DNA of 64,000 nucleotides from Pseudomonas tohonis (GCF_012767755.2 NZ_AP023189.1:4962001-5026000); one strand, 5' to 3'. Counted from the stretch's first letter, positions 1-8,305 are shown. Numbers and translations: made by a program. The notes: generated by a model not told the origin, from the sequence alone.

Positions 1-318
1 CTGGGCAGCCGCGACCGGATCAAAGTCTGGGGATTTGGTGTGAGGCACCTTGTTGACCATAAGGCCCAGCAGACCGATAAACATCCAAGAGAAGCCAACC
101 ACACGGGCGGAGCGCGAGTACCCTTTACGCAGCAAGAACCAGGCGAAGATGTACGGCATAAAGAGCACGCCAATGACCATCCAGAAGCCCATGGTGCGCT
201 GGGGCACGGCTGCCACCACGGCAGGCGCGTGCTGTTGGACAGGCGCGCCGCAGCCGGGGCATGCGGCGGCGGCGGAGCTGACGGGTTTTTTACATTCGAA
301 GCACTGGAGCAGAGCCAT
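1..318 (-). CDS. Zinc-ribbon membrane protein (3' end cut off by window edge)
   Basis: The reading frame starts at an ATG at 318 and runs off the left edge without a stop, giving 106 visible residues. Two CxxC pairs (C6/C9 and C20/C23, the second in CPGCGAP) form a zinc-ribbon. Two hydrophobic segments follow, at about residues 43-62 and 69-86. An AAGGA sequence seven bases upstream supports the start. The architecture (zinc-ribbon plus two membrane helices) is common in small bacterial inner-membrane proteins of unknown role. No function is inferred beyond metal binding and membrane location. Confidence 0.75.
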   Translation of the reverse strand, partial: MALLQCFECKKPVSSAAAACPGCGAPVQQHAPAVVAAVPQRTMGFWMVIGVLFMPYIFAWFLLRKGYSRSARVVGFSWMFIGLLGLMVNKVPHTKSPDFDPVAAAQ

Positions 319-514
319 AAGGTGGTCCTTCACAAATGATTGCAAGTAGCCATTACTAGGCCACGCAGGATATAGACGTACGTCCCAATTTCCAACCCTT
401 CGTCACTGGCAGACACCTTAGAGAGGTTTGGTAAGGTGAAGGTCTTTCCCTCCAATGCTCCACTCACCGCGCTACCATCCCGGTAAACCGCCTTGGACCG
501 CCAGCAGAAAGCCC

Positions 515-1066
515 ATGAGCAGCACCCCGGACATCAACCTTCACACCTCCCCGGTAGCCGATTCGGACCTCGACTTCGTGTTCACCTTCGAGCGGCGGCA
601 GGTAGTGGAGCGGGTCATTCGCTTGCAGGCGGGCCGCGCGGTGGAAAGCGCCGATCCCTTCATCGACGATTGGTCCCCGGCCGAACGCCAGGAAGTGAAG
701 GACACGCTGCGGGCTGCACTGGCCAACGGCGGCATGGTCTGCCTGGCGACCCGCCTGGGGCGGGTCGTCGGCTTCGCTTGTGTGGACGGCGCGCCTATAG
801 AACCCACCGGGCGCTACCGGCCATTGAAGGAGTTCCATGTCGAGGCCACCGAGCGTGGCAGGGGCATCGGGCGCCTGCTGTTTGCCCGCTGTCTCGAAGA
901 GGCCCGCCACAAGGGCATCCAGCGCCTGTATGTCTCGTCCCACTCGGCGAGGGAGACGGTGCGGTTCTACCAGCGTCAGGGTTGTGTGGATGCGCAGTGG
1001 CTATGGCCGGAGCAGGCTGAGCGGGAGCCTTGCGACTATCCGATGGAGTACGAGGTGGGGCGATGA
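515..1066 (+). CDS. GNAT family N-acetyltransferase
   Basis: A 183-residue protein with the acetyl-CoA binding motif A of the GNAT fold (RGRGIGRLLF, about residues 111-120), followed by a typical motif B end (ARETVRFYQRQGC). It probably transfers an acetyl group from acetyl-CoA to an unknown amine. The ATG at 515 (MSSTPDINL) is preferred over an in-frame ATG at 455 because the extra N-terminus is basic and Pro-rich and unlike the family. The Shine-Dalgarno is weak. It stands alone between the zinc-ribbon gene and the accessory islet, so the substrate cannot be guessed. Confidence 0.8.
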   Translation: MSSTPDINLHTSPVADSDLDFVFTFERRQVVERVIRLQAGRAVESADPFIDDWSPAERQEVKDTLRAALANGGMVCLATRLGRVVGFACVDGAPIEPTGRYRPLKEFHVEATERGRGIGRLLFARCLEEARHKGIQRLYVSSHSARETVRFYQRQGCVDAQWLWPEQAEREPCDYPMEYEVGR

Positions 1067-1245
1067 GCAGCCCTGCCTGTCTGGCATCCCCTTGCCCATG
1101 AACCTGGCGAGGCATGGCATCCGCCATTCAGGGATGCCCTGGCGTTCGTCCGGTCCCAACTGGTGGGGAGCACGGCTGGAGAAGCCAGGCGCCCAGGCAG
1201 AAGCGATGCAGCGCTCGGCGGAAAGCTGCGGGACACAGCCAGTGG

Positions 1246-1515
1246 TCACTCGGCGCTGGATGGCGATAAATCTGGATGGGTGTCGTCATAGGCCGGGCTT
1301 GTCTGCCCGATCTCGGGTGCAATCTGGCCGCAAGCCAGCCAGAACGCGTACTGGGGATAAGCCTTCACAAGCACGTCGATCTCTTCCGTGCTGACTCTCA
1401 CCGCGCCTTTGCTGACGCTTCGCCAACGGTCGTGGTTGCCTCCACCCAGTTCGCTGGCCTTTTCCGGTCCCAGCCGCTTGATGAACGCTCGTGCTCTATC
1501 GCCCGCTGTCTGCAT
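1246..1515 (-). CDS. Small repressor-like DNA-binding protein
   Basis: An 89-residue protein resembling short Xre/Cro-like DNA-binding proteins of Pseudomonas accessory regions. It has an N-terminal helical part (KASELGGGNHDRW) and a conserved Trp-containing segment (YPQYAFWLACG). Its tail, GQTSPAYDDTHPDLSPSSAE, closely matches the end of the repressor at 1805-2080, in protein and in DNA. The start overlaps the Arc-like remnant at 1496-1672 by 20 bases, and no strong ribosome site is seen. Phage-type regulation is inferred from family resemblance and context only. Confidence 0.6.
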   Translation of the reverse strand: MQTAGDRARAFIKRLGPEKASELGGGNHDRWRSVSKGAVRVSTEEIDVLVKAYPQYAFWLACGQIAPEIGQTSPAYDDTHPDLSPSSAE

Positions 1516-1672
1516 AAAACGTCTTTAACGTCACCGTCTCAAAACTCAATACCAATAGAGGCTGCGTCTTCCCAGCTCGCCTTGTAGCCCGCTTCAGACA
1601 GCTCTTGCAGGACGCTTGGGCGCGCAGCTGGACAGGCATTCTCAGTTTGAATTGGGGGTCTTCTCTGCTCAT
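1496..1672 (-). pseudogene. Arc-family DNA-binding remnant
   Basis: The first 19 residues (MSREDPQFKLRMPVQLRAQ) match the N-terminal beta-strand start of Arc-type ribbon-helix-helix proteins in Pseudomonas and its phages. After that the frame loses all resemblance (Cys/Lys/Arg-rich, ASCKSCLKRATRR). A neighbouring frame instead gives a sensible end (VLQELSEAGYKASWEDAA...) stopping near 1549. This suggests an internal deletion or frameshift that removed the helix-helix part. It overlaps the next gene by 20 bases. A short functional peptide cannot be excluded. Confidence 0.45.
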
Positions 1673-1804
1673 CCGCAGGAGGATGGACCACCGTGACATT
1701 GACGGCAACGGCGCCACCACAATGCCCTTCTGCCAGCCGGAGTCATTCTTCCGATCGCACCAGGAAAGCGCGAGACCATTCAGGAGCTGGGAACACCGTC
1801 GTTG

Positions 1805-2080
1805 CTACTCAGTGCTGGACGACGGCATCTCTGAATGAGCTTCGTCATAGGCCGGGCTCGTTTGCCCGAGCTCGGGCATGACCTCACCAGTCAGCAACCA
1901 CCACCGGTACTGCGGAAACAACTCGGCGATAGCGAGGATCTCGCTCTCTTTGATTTCCCTATTTCGGGAGGGGTTCTTGAGGTTGTTCCACGTGTAGCGA
2001 TTGATGCCCGTACGCTCCTCCAACTCCGGGAGGCGCATCTCTGAGCTTTTCAATATTTCAATGACACGCGATTTGATCAT
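1805..2080 (-). CDS. Xre/CI-like transcriptional repressor
   Basis: A 91-residue protein with an N-terminal helix-turn-helix (RLPELEERTGINRYTWNNLK, about residues 14-33) and a Trp-rich C-terminal part (FPQYRWWLLTGEVMPELGQ). I chose the ATG at 2080 (MIKSRVIEIL) because homologous short repressors begin near this point; an in-frame ATG at 2110 would add ten hydrophobic residues. It is divergent from the gene pair at 2207-2670, and palindromic operator-like sites lie in the shared promoter. It probably represses its own transcription, the divergent pair, or both. Sequence here is more AT-rich than the flanking core genome. Confidence 0.7.
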   Translation of the reverse strand: MIKSRVIEILKSSEMRLPELEERTGINRYTWNNLKNPSRNREIKESEILAIAELFPQYRWWLLTGEVMPELGQTSPAYDEAHSEMPSSSTE

Positions 2081-2104
2081 GATTATTAGATCGAAAATTG
2101 ATCT

Positions 2105-2158
2105 ATCCATTTCGGATTCAATGTGAGATTATCCAAATTGCATTTATCCAATTTGGAT
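2105..2158. promoter_or_regulatory. Divergent promoter with three operator-like palindromes
   Basis: Three related 13-bp sites lie between the repressor and the rightward genes: 2105-2117 (ATCCATTTCGGAT), 2131-2143 (ATCCAAATTGCAT) and 2146-2158 (ATCCAATTTGGAT). The last is a perfect 6+1+6 palindrome and the other two are degraded copies. This is the layout expected of operators for a dimeric helix-turn-helix repressor. The local AT content is far above the surroundings. Binding by the product of 1805-2080 is an inference. Confidence 0.55.
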
Positions 2159-2206
2159 TTATGCGTGATGGATAATTGCGTAACCGCGAATAGTGATGGA
2201 ATGAGC

Positions 2207-2389
2207 ATGGAACTGGAAGACCTTGCCCAGGCCACCCTGGCCACCCCTCAGCAGAATGTTGGAGCTGCACCCACCTTCGCAGACTTCATTGATGCTGCCC
2301 GCAACACCATCCATAACCGAACGGATCGCAGAGGCATTCCCTCCGACAAACTTCGCGTACTACCGCGACATTGGGAGTGGAAAGCATGA
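2207..2389 (+). CDS. Hypothetical accessory protein, first of coupled pair
   Basis: About 60 residues from ATG 2207, preceded by GGA at six bases' spacing. In-frame starts at 2201, 2168 and 2123 are possible; 2123 and 2168 would place the operators at or next to the start. The protein is small and soluble (PTFADFIDAARNTIHNRTDRRGIPSD). Its stop overlaps the next start (ATGA at 2386-2389), which supports expression. I do not recognise the family. It lies in the position of an early gene in a phage-type control region. Confidence 0.5.
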   Translation: MELEDLAQATLATPQQNVGAAPTFADFIDAARNTIHNRTDRRGIPSDKLRVLPRHWEWKA

Positions 2390-2670
2390 GCGGGCGACCT
2401 GTGGACACCAGAACGGCCCTGGCAAACCTGGGACAGACGGTAGTCATGGAGCTGCACTGGGAAGAGGTGCCGCACCCCCTGTTCTGCTGCTGCCACATCG
2501 TGGGCGTGGTGGTGCCGGTGGAGGGGATTTGCGAGGAGGGCTACTTCCTGGTGAAGAACGCGCTGGCGCCGGGGCCGTTCCCGGATGAGCTGTTCTGGTC
2601 GGACATCCGCCGGATGAAGGTGCTGGTGCAGCGCACCCTGCCAGCGCCAGGCGCGCGCGGGCATGCCTGA
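2386..2670 (+). CDS. Hypothetical accessory protein, second of coupled pair
   Basis: A 94-residue protein starting at ATG 2386, with GGGAG about nine bases upstream and a four-base overlap with the preceding gene. A hydrophobic, Cys-containing core (LFCCCHIVGVVVPVEGI) is followed by an aromatic segment (YFLVKNALAPGPFPDELFW). It resembles small unknown proteins in Pseudomonas prophage-like islets, but I cannot name a function. A strong terminator follows directly, so the two genes form one short operon. Confidence 0.6.
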   Translation: MSGRPVDTRTALANLGQTVVMELHWEEVPHPLFCCCHIVGVVVPVEGICEEGYFLVKNALAPGPFPDELFWSDIRRMKVLVQRTLPAPGARGHA

Positions 2671-2676
2671 AAGCAC

Positions 2677-2708
2677 AAAGCCCCTGGCTCTCGCGAACCA
2701 GGGGCTTT
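2677..2708 (+). terminator. Hairpin terminator after the accessory pair
   Basis: A perfect 11-bp stem, AAAGCCCCTGG / CCAGGGGCTTT, with a 10-base loop and T-rich ends. It begins seven bases after the stop of the accessory pair. It could also end transcripts arriving from tRNA-Ser on the minus strand. Confidence 0.8.
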
Positions 2709-2716
2709 GCTGTGTA

Positions 2717-2806
2717 TGGCGGGAAGATAGGGATTTGAACCCTAGGTGCCATTGCTGACACAACGGATTTCGAATCCGTCCCGTTCGGCCACTCCGGCAT
2801 CTTCCC
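2717..2806 (-). tRNA. tRNA-Ser(CGA)
   Basis: On the minus strand a 90-nt class II tRNA runs from 2806 to an encoded CCA at 2719-2717. The acceptor stem GGGAAGA pairs with TCTTCCC and the discriminator base is G. The anticodon loop TTCGAAA carries CGA. There is a long variable arm, and the T-arm is GGGTTCAAATCCC. It reads UCG codons. It borders the accessory islet, as expected of a gene used as an integration site, but no second copy of its 3' end was seen. Confidence 0.95.
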
Positions 2807-2920
2807 GAACGGCGCGCATGATACCAGCTGAAAAGCGATTGGCGAAGCCCGCCGTGGCAATTTTTTCGCGTGCATTCAGATGCTTGCGTATTGCCCCGGC
2901 CGGCAGCGCCACCGCCGGGG

Positions 2921-3790
2921 TCAGGCGGTGAGCTTGGTCAGGGCCTCGCGGTACTTGTCGGCGGTCTTCTGTGCGACGTCGGCAGGTACGGCGGGGGCTG
3001 GCGGCTCCTTGTTCCAGCCTGTGGACTCGAGCCAGTCGCGGACGAACTGCTTGTCGAAGCTGGGCGGGTTGGTGCCTTCGACATAGCTTTCAACCGGCCA
3101 GAAGCGGCTGGAGTCAGGGGTCAGCACTTCGTCCATCAGGGTCAGGGTGCCGTCTTCGTCGATGCCGAATTCGAATTTGGTGTCGGCGATGATGATGCCG
3201 CGAGTGGCGGCGTACTCGACAGCAGTGCTGTAGAGGGCGATGGCGGTATCGCGGACCTTGGCGGCCAGTTCCTTGCCGATGATGGCTTCGCACTGCTCGA
3301 AGGAGATGTTCTCGTCATGGTCGCCGACAGCGGCCTTGGTCGAGGGGGTGAAGATCGGCTGGGGCAGCTTGGAGGCTTCCTTGAGGCCGGAGGGCAGCTG
3401 GATGCCGCAGACGGTGCCGGTCTTCTGGTATTCCTTCCAGCCCGAACCGACGATGTAGCCGCGCACGATGGCTTCGACGGCCACCGGCTTGAGGCGCTTG
3501 GCGACCACGGCGCGGCCTTCCACGAGCGGCAGCTCGGCGGCGGGCACCACGTCCTCGACCTTGTCGCCGGTGAAGTGATTGGGCACCACGTCGGCCAGCT
3601 TGTCGAACCAGAAGTTGGAGATGGCGGTAAGGATCTTGCCCTTGTCCGGGATCGGCTGCTCGAGGATGACGTCGAAGGCCGAGAGCCTGTCGGTGGCGAC
3701 CATGAGCATGCGCTTGGCATCGATCTCATAGAGGTCGCGGACTTTGCCGGAGTAGATCTTCTTCAGGCTCAGGGTGCTGGGAGTGGTCAT
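2921..3790 (-). CDS. purC: SAICAR synthetase (purC), ADE1-like long class
   Basis: This 289-residue phosphoribosylaminoimidazole-succinocarboxamide synthase joins aspartate to CAIR in purine synthesis. Visible signatures are the nucleotide-binding GKVRDLYE near the N-terminus, the central [14 protein letters not shown] and [12 protein letters not shown], and IADTKFEFG near the C-terminal third. These belong to the long, eukaryote-like (ADE1) form. The purC I remember at this position in Pseudomonas is a 236-residue protein of the E. coli type. AGAGG lies upstream of ATG 3790. A hairpin separates it from bamC, so it has its own promoter. Confidence 0.93.
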   Translation of the reverse strand: MTTPSTLSLKKIYSGKVRDLYEIDAKRMLMVATDRLSAFDVILEQPIPDKGKILTAISNFWFDKLADVVPNHFTGDKVEDVVPAAELPLVEGRAVVAKRLKPVAVEAIVRGYIVGSGWKEYQKTGTVCGIQLPSGLKEASKLPQPIFTPSTKAAVGDHDENISFEQCEAIIGKELAAKVRDTAIALYSTAVEYAATRGIIIADTKFEFGIDEDGTLTLMDEVLTPDSSRFWPVESYVEGTNPPSFDKQFVRDWLESTGWNKEPPAPAVPADVAQKTADKYREALTKLTA

Positions 3791-3819
3791 GTCGATTTTC
3801 CGCCTCTGTTAAACGAAAC

Positions 3820-3844
3820 AGGCGAAACCTGAGGGGTTTCGCCT
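3820..3844 (-). terminator. Terminator between bamC and purC
   Basis: AGGCGAAACC and GGTTTCGCCT form a 10-bp stem around a short loop. On the minus strand it is followed by TGTTTCGTTT. It should end the dapA-bamC transcript ahead of purC. Confidence 0.7.
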
Positions 3845-3920
3845 ATTGTCTCGCCGCCGCGCCCTGCGGCGCGTCGGCTGGAGCCGGGTGGAGGTCAACC
3901 GCCACCCGGTCGGTCCGGCC

Positions 3921-5036
3921 TCAGCCGAGGTTTTCCTGGATCAGGCCCAGCACGCGGCGCGCCACATCGGCGGGTGCCACGGTGTTGATGTCCTTCTCCA
4001 CGGTGACCTGGACGCTGTCACCGACGCGGGTCAGGCGAACCTGGTAGCGCTCGGCACGGGCCTCGATCTCTTCCTTGCTCGGTGCGCTGCCCCACAGGCG
4101 GCTGAAGAAGCCAGGCTCCTGGTCCTTCTCCGCGCCCTCGGCGAGGTTGATGTAGTACACGCCCAAGCTGCGGTTGATGTCGTCGACGCGGACGTCCGCC
4201 ACTTCCAGGGCACGACCGACGCTGGACCAGGAACGGTCGAAGTCGGCACCCAGGTTGAGGATCGGGTTGCCACTGCCGTCCTCGGACAGGGTCACGCGGC
4301 TCGGCGCATCGAAGTCGCGGGCCGCCAGCAGGGAAACGGAACCACCCTGCTCGGCGCTGCGCGCCATGCTGGCGAGCATTTCGTCCATCAGCGCAGCCTC
4401 GAGGCTGGGGCTGTCGGAGCGGCTCGGCCAACCGGTATCGGCGCTGCTGCCTGCCGGACGGGTGGTGGTGAGGACGAAGATCTCGCTGGTGTTGCGCTGC
4501 ACGCCCGGCTCGATACGCACACGGGCACGCACTTCGCTGTCGGGCTCGACACCACTCACACGGCTGCCGAGGCGGCGTGCGAGGGGCGCGGAGAGCTGGT
4601 CGAGGCGCTGCCAGGCGGTGCTGAACTCGCCGGTCTGCGGACGCTCGTCGACGACCTTGAAGCCACCGTCCTCGAAGAACTGGCGAGCCACCGGCCAGAC
4701 CTCGGCCGGGATGCGCTGGGCAACCACCCAGCGCGAGTCGCCGCTCTTCTGCAGGCTGTAGTCGCTGACCTCACCCTTGACTTGCAGGGGCTGCGGGCGT
4801 GGGACTTCGTAGTCGGCGTCGCTGCGGCTGTCGGCGACGTTCATCGGCACCGGCAGCAACGGGTCAAGGCGTTTGGATTGGGCATCCGGAGGCAACTGCA
4901 TGGGCGCGGTCTGGCGCGCTTCCAGGTAGTCGTTGCCGCGGTCGCGGAAGTAGCCATTTTCGCCCCAGAGCCAGCCGCAGCCGCTGGTGCTGGAGATCAT
5001 CAGGGCGAGAGCGGAGAGTCCGGCCAGTCGCTTCAT
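3921..5036 (-). CDS. bamC: Outer-membrane assembly lipoprotein BamC
   Basis: A 371-residue lipoprotein with a signal peptide and a lipobox ending at C20 (SSTSGC). The conserved unstructured N-terminal stretch ([14 protein letters not shown]) is the part that in E. coli BamC contacts BamD; two helix-grip domains follow. BamC is an accessory part of the BAM complex that inserts beta-barrel proteins. The gene follows dapA with an 18-base gap, the usual dapA-bamC arrangement. CGAGGAA lies upstream of the start. Confidence 0.93.
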   Translation of the reverse strand: MKRLAGLSALALMISSTSGCGWLWGENGYFRDRGNDYLEARQTAPMQLPPDAQSKRLDPLLPVPMNVADSRSDADYEVPRPQPLQVKGEVSDYSLQKSGDSRWVVAQRIPAEVWPVARQFFEDGGFKVVDERPQTGEFSTAWQRLDQLSAPLARRLGSRVSGVEPDSEVRARVRIEPGVQRNTSEIFVLTTTRPAGSSADTGWPSRSDSPSLEAALMDEMLASMARSAEQGGSVSLLAARDFDAPSRVTLSEDGSGNPILNLGADFDRSWSSVGRALEVADVRVDDINRSLGVYYINLAEGAEKDQEPGFFSRLWGSAPSKEEIEARAERYQVRLTRVGDSVQVTVEKDINTVAPADVARRVLGLIQENLG

Positions 5037-5054
5037 GCGTAGTAATTCCTCGGA

Positions 5055-5933
5055 TTAAGCCAATACACCGGACTGGCGGAGCGCCTGACGCAGCGGTTCG
5101 TGGCAACGCGGGCTGAGCCAGGTCAGCGGCAGGCGGATGCCGTCGGGCATCAGGCCCATCTCGTGCAGGGCCCACTTCACCGGGATCGGGTTCGATTCGA
5201 TGAACAGCGCCTTGTGCAGCGGCATCAGCTTGTCGTTGATCGCGCGAGCGGTCTCGGCATCGCCACGCATGGCAGCGGCGCAGAGGTCGGCCATCTCGCG
5301 GGGCGCGACGTTGGCGGTCACGGAAATGTTGCCCTTGCCGCCCATGAGCATCAGCTCGACGGCGGTGGCATCGTCACCGGAGTAGACGAGGAAGTCCTTG
5401 CTCACGCGATCCAGGACTTCCTGGCCGCGCTTGAGATCGCCCGTGGCTTCCTTGATACCGATGATGTTGGAGATCTTCGCCAGGCGCTCGACGGTCTCGG
5501 GCAGCATGTCGCAGACGGTGCGGCCAGGGACGTTGTAGAGGATCTGCGGAATCGCGACGGATTCGGCGATGTGGCGGAAATGCTGGTACAGGCCTTCCTG
5601 GGTCGGCTTGTTGTAGTACGGGGTCACCAGCAGGCAGGCATCGGCGCCCACGTTCTTGGCGGCGGCGGTGAGGTCGACGGACTCGCGGGTGGAGTTTCCA
5701 CCGGTGCCGGCGATGACCGGGATGCGGCCATTGACCTGATCCACCACGCGGCGGATGACTTCGATGTGTTCGTTCACATCCAGCGTCGCGGATTCACCCG
5801 TGGTGCCGACTGCGACTATGGCGTTGGTGCCTTCCTGCAGGTGGAAATCCACCAGCTTGGTCAGACTCGCCCAGTCCAGTTGACCTTGTGCATCCATGGG
5901 CGTGACCAGTGCCACCATACTGCCCGCAATCAT
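5055..5933 (-). CDS. dapA: 4-hydroxy-tetrahydrodipicolinate synthase
   Basis: A 292-residue enzyme, the standard length for DapA. It condenses pyruvate with aspartate semialdehyde, the first step of lysine and diaminopimelate synthesis. Visible residues are the T44-T45 pair in GTTGES, the Tyr before NVPGRT, and the Schiff-base Lys in GIKEATGD (about 161). ATG 5933 (MIAGSMVAL) has AGGAG seven bases upstream; an open frame extends to 6017 but lacks family similarity. It is co-transcribed with bamC and divergent from the gcvR-like gene. Confidence 0.97.
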   Translation of the reverse strand: MIAGSMVALVTPMDAQGQLDWASLTKLVDFHLQEGTNAIVAVGTTGESATLDVNEHIEVIRRVVDQVNGRIPVIAGTGGNSTRESVDLTAAAKNVGADACLLVTPYYNKPTQEGLYQHFRHIAESVAIPQILYNVPGRTVCDMLPETVERLAKISNIIGIKEATGDLKRGQEVLDRVSKDFLVYSGDDATAVELMLMGGKGNISVTANVAPREMADLCAAAMRGDAETARAINDKLMPLHKALFIESNPIPVKWALHEMGLMPDGIRLPLTWLSPRCHEPLRQALRQSGVLA

Positions 5934-6100
5934 GCAACCGCTCCTGCCGGAAAAAGAGAGCCGTAATGGTACTGGTGCCCATTGCCCAGCACAAGCTGAC
6001 GAGGGTGCCTCAAGCATTCCCCTCGGCAGCGCTTTTCGCTAACCTCTCCGCTTTGATCGACGCGGCTTTGGCCGCCCTCCCCTCGCTTTAGGAATGCTGC

Positions 6101-6658
6101 ATGTCCACCACCCCGCCCCGCGAACAATTCCTTGTGATCAGCGCCCTCGGCGTGAACCCCATGGAGCTGACCAACGTGCTGTGCCGAGCCAGCCAGGAAA
6201 ACCGCTGCGCCGTGGTCAGCAGCCGCCTGACTCGCCACGGCGAGTACAGCGCACTGGTGCTGCAGGTATCCGGTAGCTGGGATGCACTGGCCCGCCTGGA
6301 GGCTGGCCTGCCGGCCCTGGCCAAGCGCCACGAATTCACCACCCAGGTAACCCGCAGCGGCGCCCTGGAGCCCCGCCCGCAATCGCTGCCCTATGTGGCC
6401 TACGTCAGCGCGGCCTACCGCCCGGACATCCTCAATGAGCTGTGCCAGTTCTTCATCGATCATCGCGTCGAGCTGGAGAACCTCACCTGCGACACCTACC
6501 AGGCGCCGCAGACCATGAGCACCATGCTCAACGCCACCATCACCGTGACGCTGCCGGCGGGCACCCAGATCAGCTGGCTGCGCGACCAGTTCCTCGACTT
6601 CGCCGATGCGCTGAACCTCGACGCCCTGATCGAGCCCTGGCGCCCGCAACACCCGTAA
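6101..6658 (+). CDS. GcvR-like ACT-domain regulator
   Basis: A 185-residue protein with two ACT-like domains, about residues 10-80 (QFLVISALGVNPMELTNVL) and 95-175 (YVAYVSAAYRPDILNELCQFF). It matches the glycine cleavage repressor GcvR, which binds glycine and restrains GcvA. AGGAATGCTGC precedes the ATG. It lies ten bases upstream of bcp, the same gene pair as in P. aeruginosa and E. coli, suggesting one operon. The role in glycine metabolism is family inference. Confidence 0.85.
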   Translation: MSTTPPREQFLVISALGVNPMELTNVLCRASQENRCAVVSSRLTRHGEYSALVLQVSGSWDALARLEAGLPALAKRHEFTTQVTRSGALEPRPQSLPYVAYVSAAYRPDILNELCQFFIDHRVELENLTCDTYQAPQTMSTMLNATITVTLPAGTQISWLRDQFLDFADALNLDALIEPWRPQHP

Positions 6659-6668
6659 GGAGCAAGAC

Positions 6669-7142
6669 ATGGCCGTAGCAATCGACCAACCGGTAGCCGA
6701 CTTCACCGCCCCCGCCACCAGCGGCCAACAGGTGACGCTCTCCGCCCTGAAAGGCAAGCAGGTCGTCCTGTACTTCTACCCCAAGGACAGCACCCCCGGC
6801 TGCACCACCGAAGGCCAGGGCTTCCGCGACCAGCACGGCGCCTTCGCCGCCGCCAACACCGTGATCTTCGGCGTCTCCCGCGACGGCCTGAAGTCCCACG
6901 AGAACTTCAAGTGCAAGCAGGAGTTCCCCTTCGAACTGATCTCCGACAAGGACGAAGCGGTCTGCCAGCTGTTCGACGTGATCAAGCTGAAGAAGCTCTA
7001 TGGCAAGGAATACATGGGCGTCGACCGCAGCACCTTCCTGATCGACAAGAACGGTGTGCTGCGCCAGGAATGGCGTGGCGTGAAGGTTCCGGGCCACGTC
7101 GATGCCGTGCTCGCGGCCGCCCAGGCGCTGAACAAGGGCTGA
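6669..7142 (+). CDS. bcp: Bcp-type peroxiredoxin
   Basis: A 157-residue thiol peroxidase of the PrxQ/Bcp group, reducing hydroperoxides with electrons from thioredoxin. The peroxidatic Cys is C45 in STPGCTTEG. The resolving Cys found five residues on in E. coli Bcp is replaced by Q50; the other cysteines are C82 and C99. It may therefore act as a 1-Cys enzyme or use one of those residues. AAGGAGCAAGAC precedes the ATG. Confidence 0.93.
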   Translation: MAVAIDQPVADFTAPATSGQQVTLSALKGKQVVLYFYPKDSTPGCTTEGQGFRDQHGAFAAANTVIFGVSRDGLKSHENFKCKQEFPFELISDKDEAVCQLFDVIKLKKLYGKEYMGVDRSTFLIDKNGVLRQEWRGVKVPGHVDAVLAAAQALNKG

Positions 7143-7163
7143 CCCGCCCCGCCGCAATGAACG

Positions 7164-7186
7164 AAGGCCGCGAAAGCGGCCTTTTT
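7164..7186 (+). terminator. Terminator after bcp
   Basis: AAGGCCGC-GAAA-GCGGCCTT followed by TTT is a typical GNRA-loop hairpin terminator. It lies 21 bases after the bcp stop and faces the convergent permease gene. Confidence 0.9.
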
Positions 7187-7193
7187 CATGCCG

Positions 7194-8273
7194 TCACATC
7201 AGCGGCGACGGCCCGTCCTTAAGTGGCCCGCTGCGTGGCCAGGCATCGAGCACAGCCTTGAACAACGTCGCCAGGGGAATCGCGAAGAAGATGCCCCAGA
7301 AGCCCCAGAGGCCTCCGAACAGCAACACGGCACAGATGATGGCCACCGGGTGCAGGTTGACCGCCTCGGAGAACAGCAGCGGCACCAGAATGTTGCCATC
7401 CAGCGCCTGGATCACCCCGTAGACCACCATCAGGTAGATGAACTGGTCGCCCCAGCCCCACTGGAACAACGCGATCAGCGCCACCGGGACGGTCACCACC
7501 ACCGCGCCGATGTAGGGCACCACTACCGACAAACCGACCAGCAGTGCCAGCAACGCCGCATAGTTGAGCCCGAGGGATACGAAGGCGACGTAGGTGACAC
7601 CGCCACAGATGACGATTTCGATCACCTTGCCGCGGATGTAGTTGGCGATCTGCTGATTCATCTCCTGCCACACCTGGGTCATGAGCGCGCGCTCACGCGG
7701 TAGGTAGCCACTCAGCCAGCGTAGGATCAGCTCGCGGTCCTTGAGGAAGAAGAACACCAGGATCGGCACCAGTACCAGGTAGATCATCAGGTTGACCACC
7801 AGCGGCAGGCTGGAGAGGGAGAAGGTCAGCGCCCACTGGCCGAACTTGCCGACCTCGCTGCGGGTCACCTCGATGGCGTTGAGCACCTGCTCGTCGGTCA
7901 CCAGGTGCGGGTAGCGCTCGGGCAGCAACAGAAGCAGCGACTGCCATTCGCCGAGCATGCGCGGCAACTCCTTGAACAGGGTGCTGAGCTGCTGCCACAA
8001 CAGCGGCATCAGCACCACCAGGAACAGCGCCAGGGCCCCGATGAACAAGGCGAAGACCAGCCACACGGCCAGCGTTTGCGGCATGCGCAGGCGTTCGAGG
8101 AAATTCACCACCCCCTGCATCAGGAAGGCCAGGACCAACCCTGCCAGGACCGGCGCCAGCATATTGCCGAGGGTGAGGACCAGGGTAAAACCCAGGACCA
8201 GGAAGACCGCCAGCACCACCGCTTCTTCATCGGAGAAGTAGCGCTGCACCCAGTCGCGAAGCACCTTGAACAT
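7194..8273 (-). CDS. AI-2E family transporter (PerM-like permease)
   Basis: A 359-residue inner-membrane protein with about eight hydrophobic segments and the DUF20/AI-2E layout. There are two N-terminal helices (VLAVFLVLGFTLVLTL), an amphipathic middle region, then paired helices with GLSVVVPYIGAVVVTVPVAL and a conserved DGNILVPLLFSEAVNLHP near the end. Family members export varied small molecules and the substrate is unknown here. A second paralog lies at 41354-42448. It is followed on the minus strand by the bcp terminator region. Confidence 0.88.
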   Translation of the reverse strand: MFKVLRDWVQRYFSDEEAVVLAVFLVLGFTLVLTLGNMLAPVLAGLVLAFLMQGVVNFLERLRMPQTLAVWLVFALFIGALALFLVVLMPLLWQQLSTLFKELPRMLGEWQSLLLLLPERYPHLVTDEQVLNAIEVTRSEVGKFGQWALTFSLSSLPLVVNLMIYLVLVPILVFFFLKDRELILRWLSGYLPRERALMTQVWQEMNQQIANYIRGKVIEIVICGGVTYVAFVSLGLNYAALLALLVGLSVVVPYIGAVVVTVPVALIALFQWGWGDQFIYLMVVYGVIQALDGNILVPLLFSEAVNLHPVAIICAVLLFGGLWGFWGIFFAIPLATLFKAVLDAWPRSGPLKDGPSPLM

Positions 8274-8305
8274 CGGAGTTCCTTGGTAAGCGTAAGCAGG
8301 GAGGT

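Noticed and set aside
2717..2806. Attachment-site duplication of the tRNA-Ser 3' end
   Set aside because: No second copy of the tRNA end was found at the far side of the islet, so integration at this tRNA is not claimed as shown.
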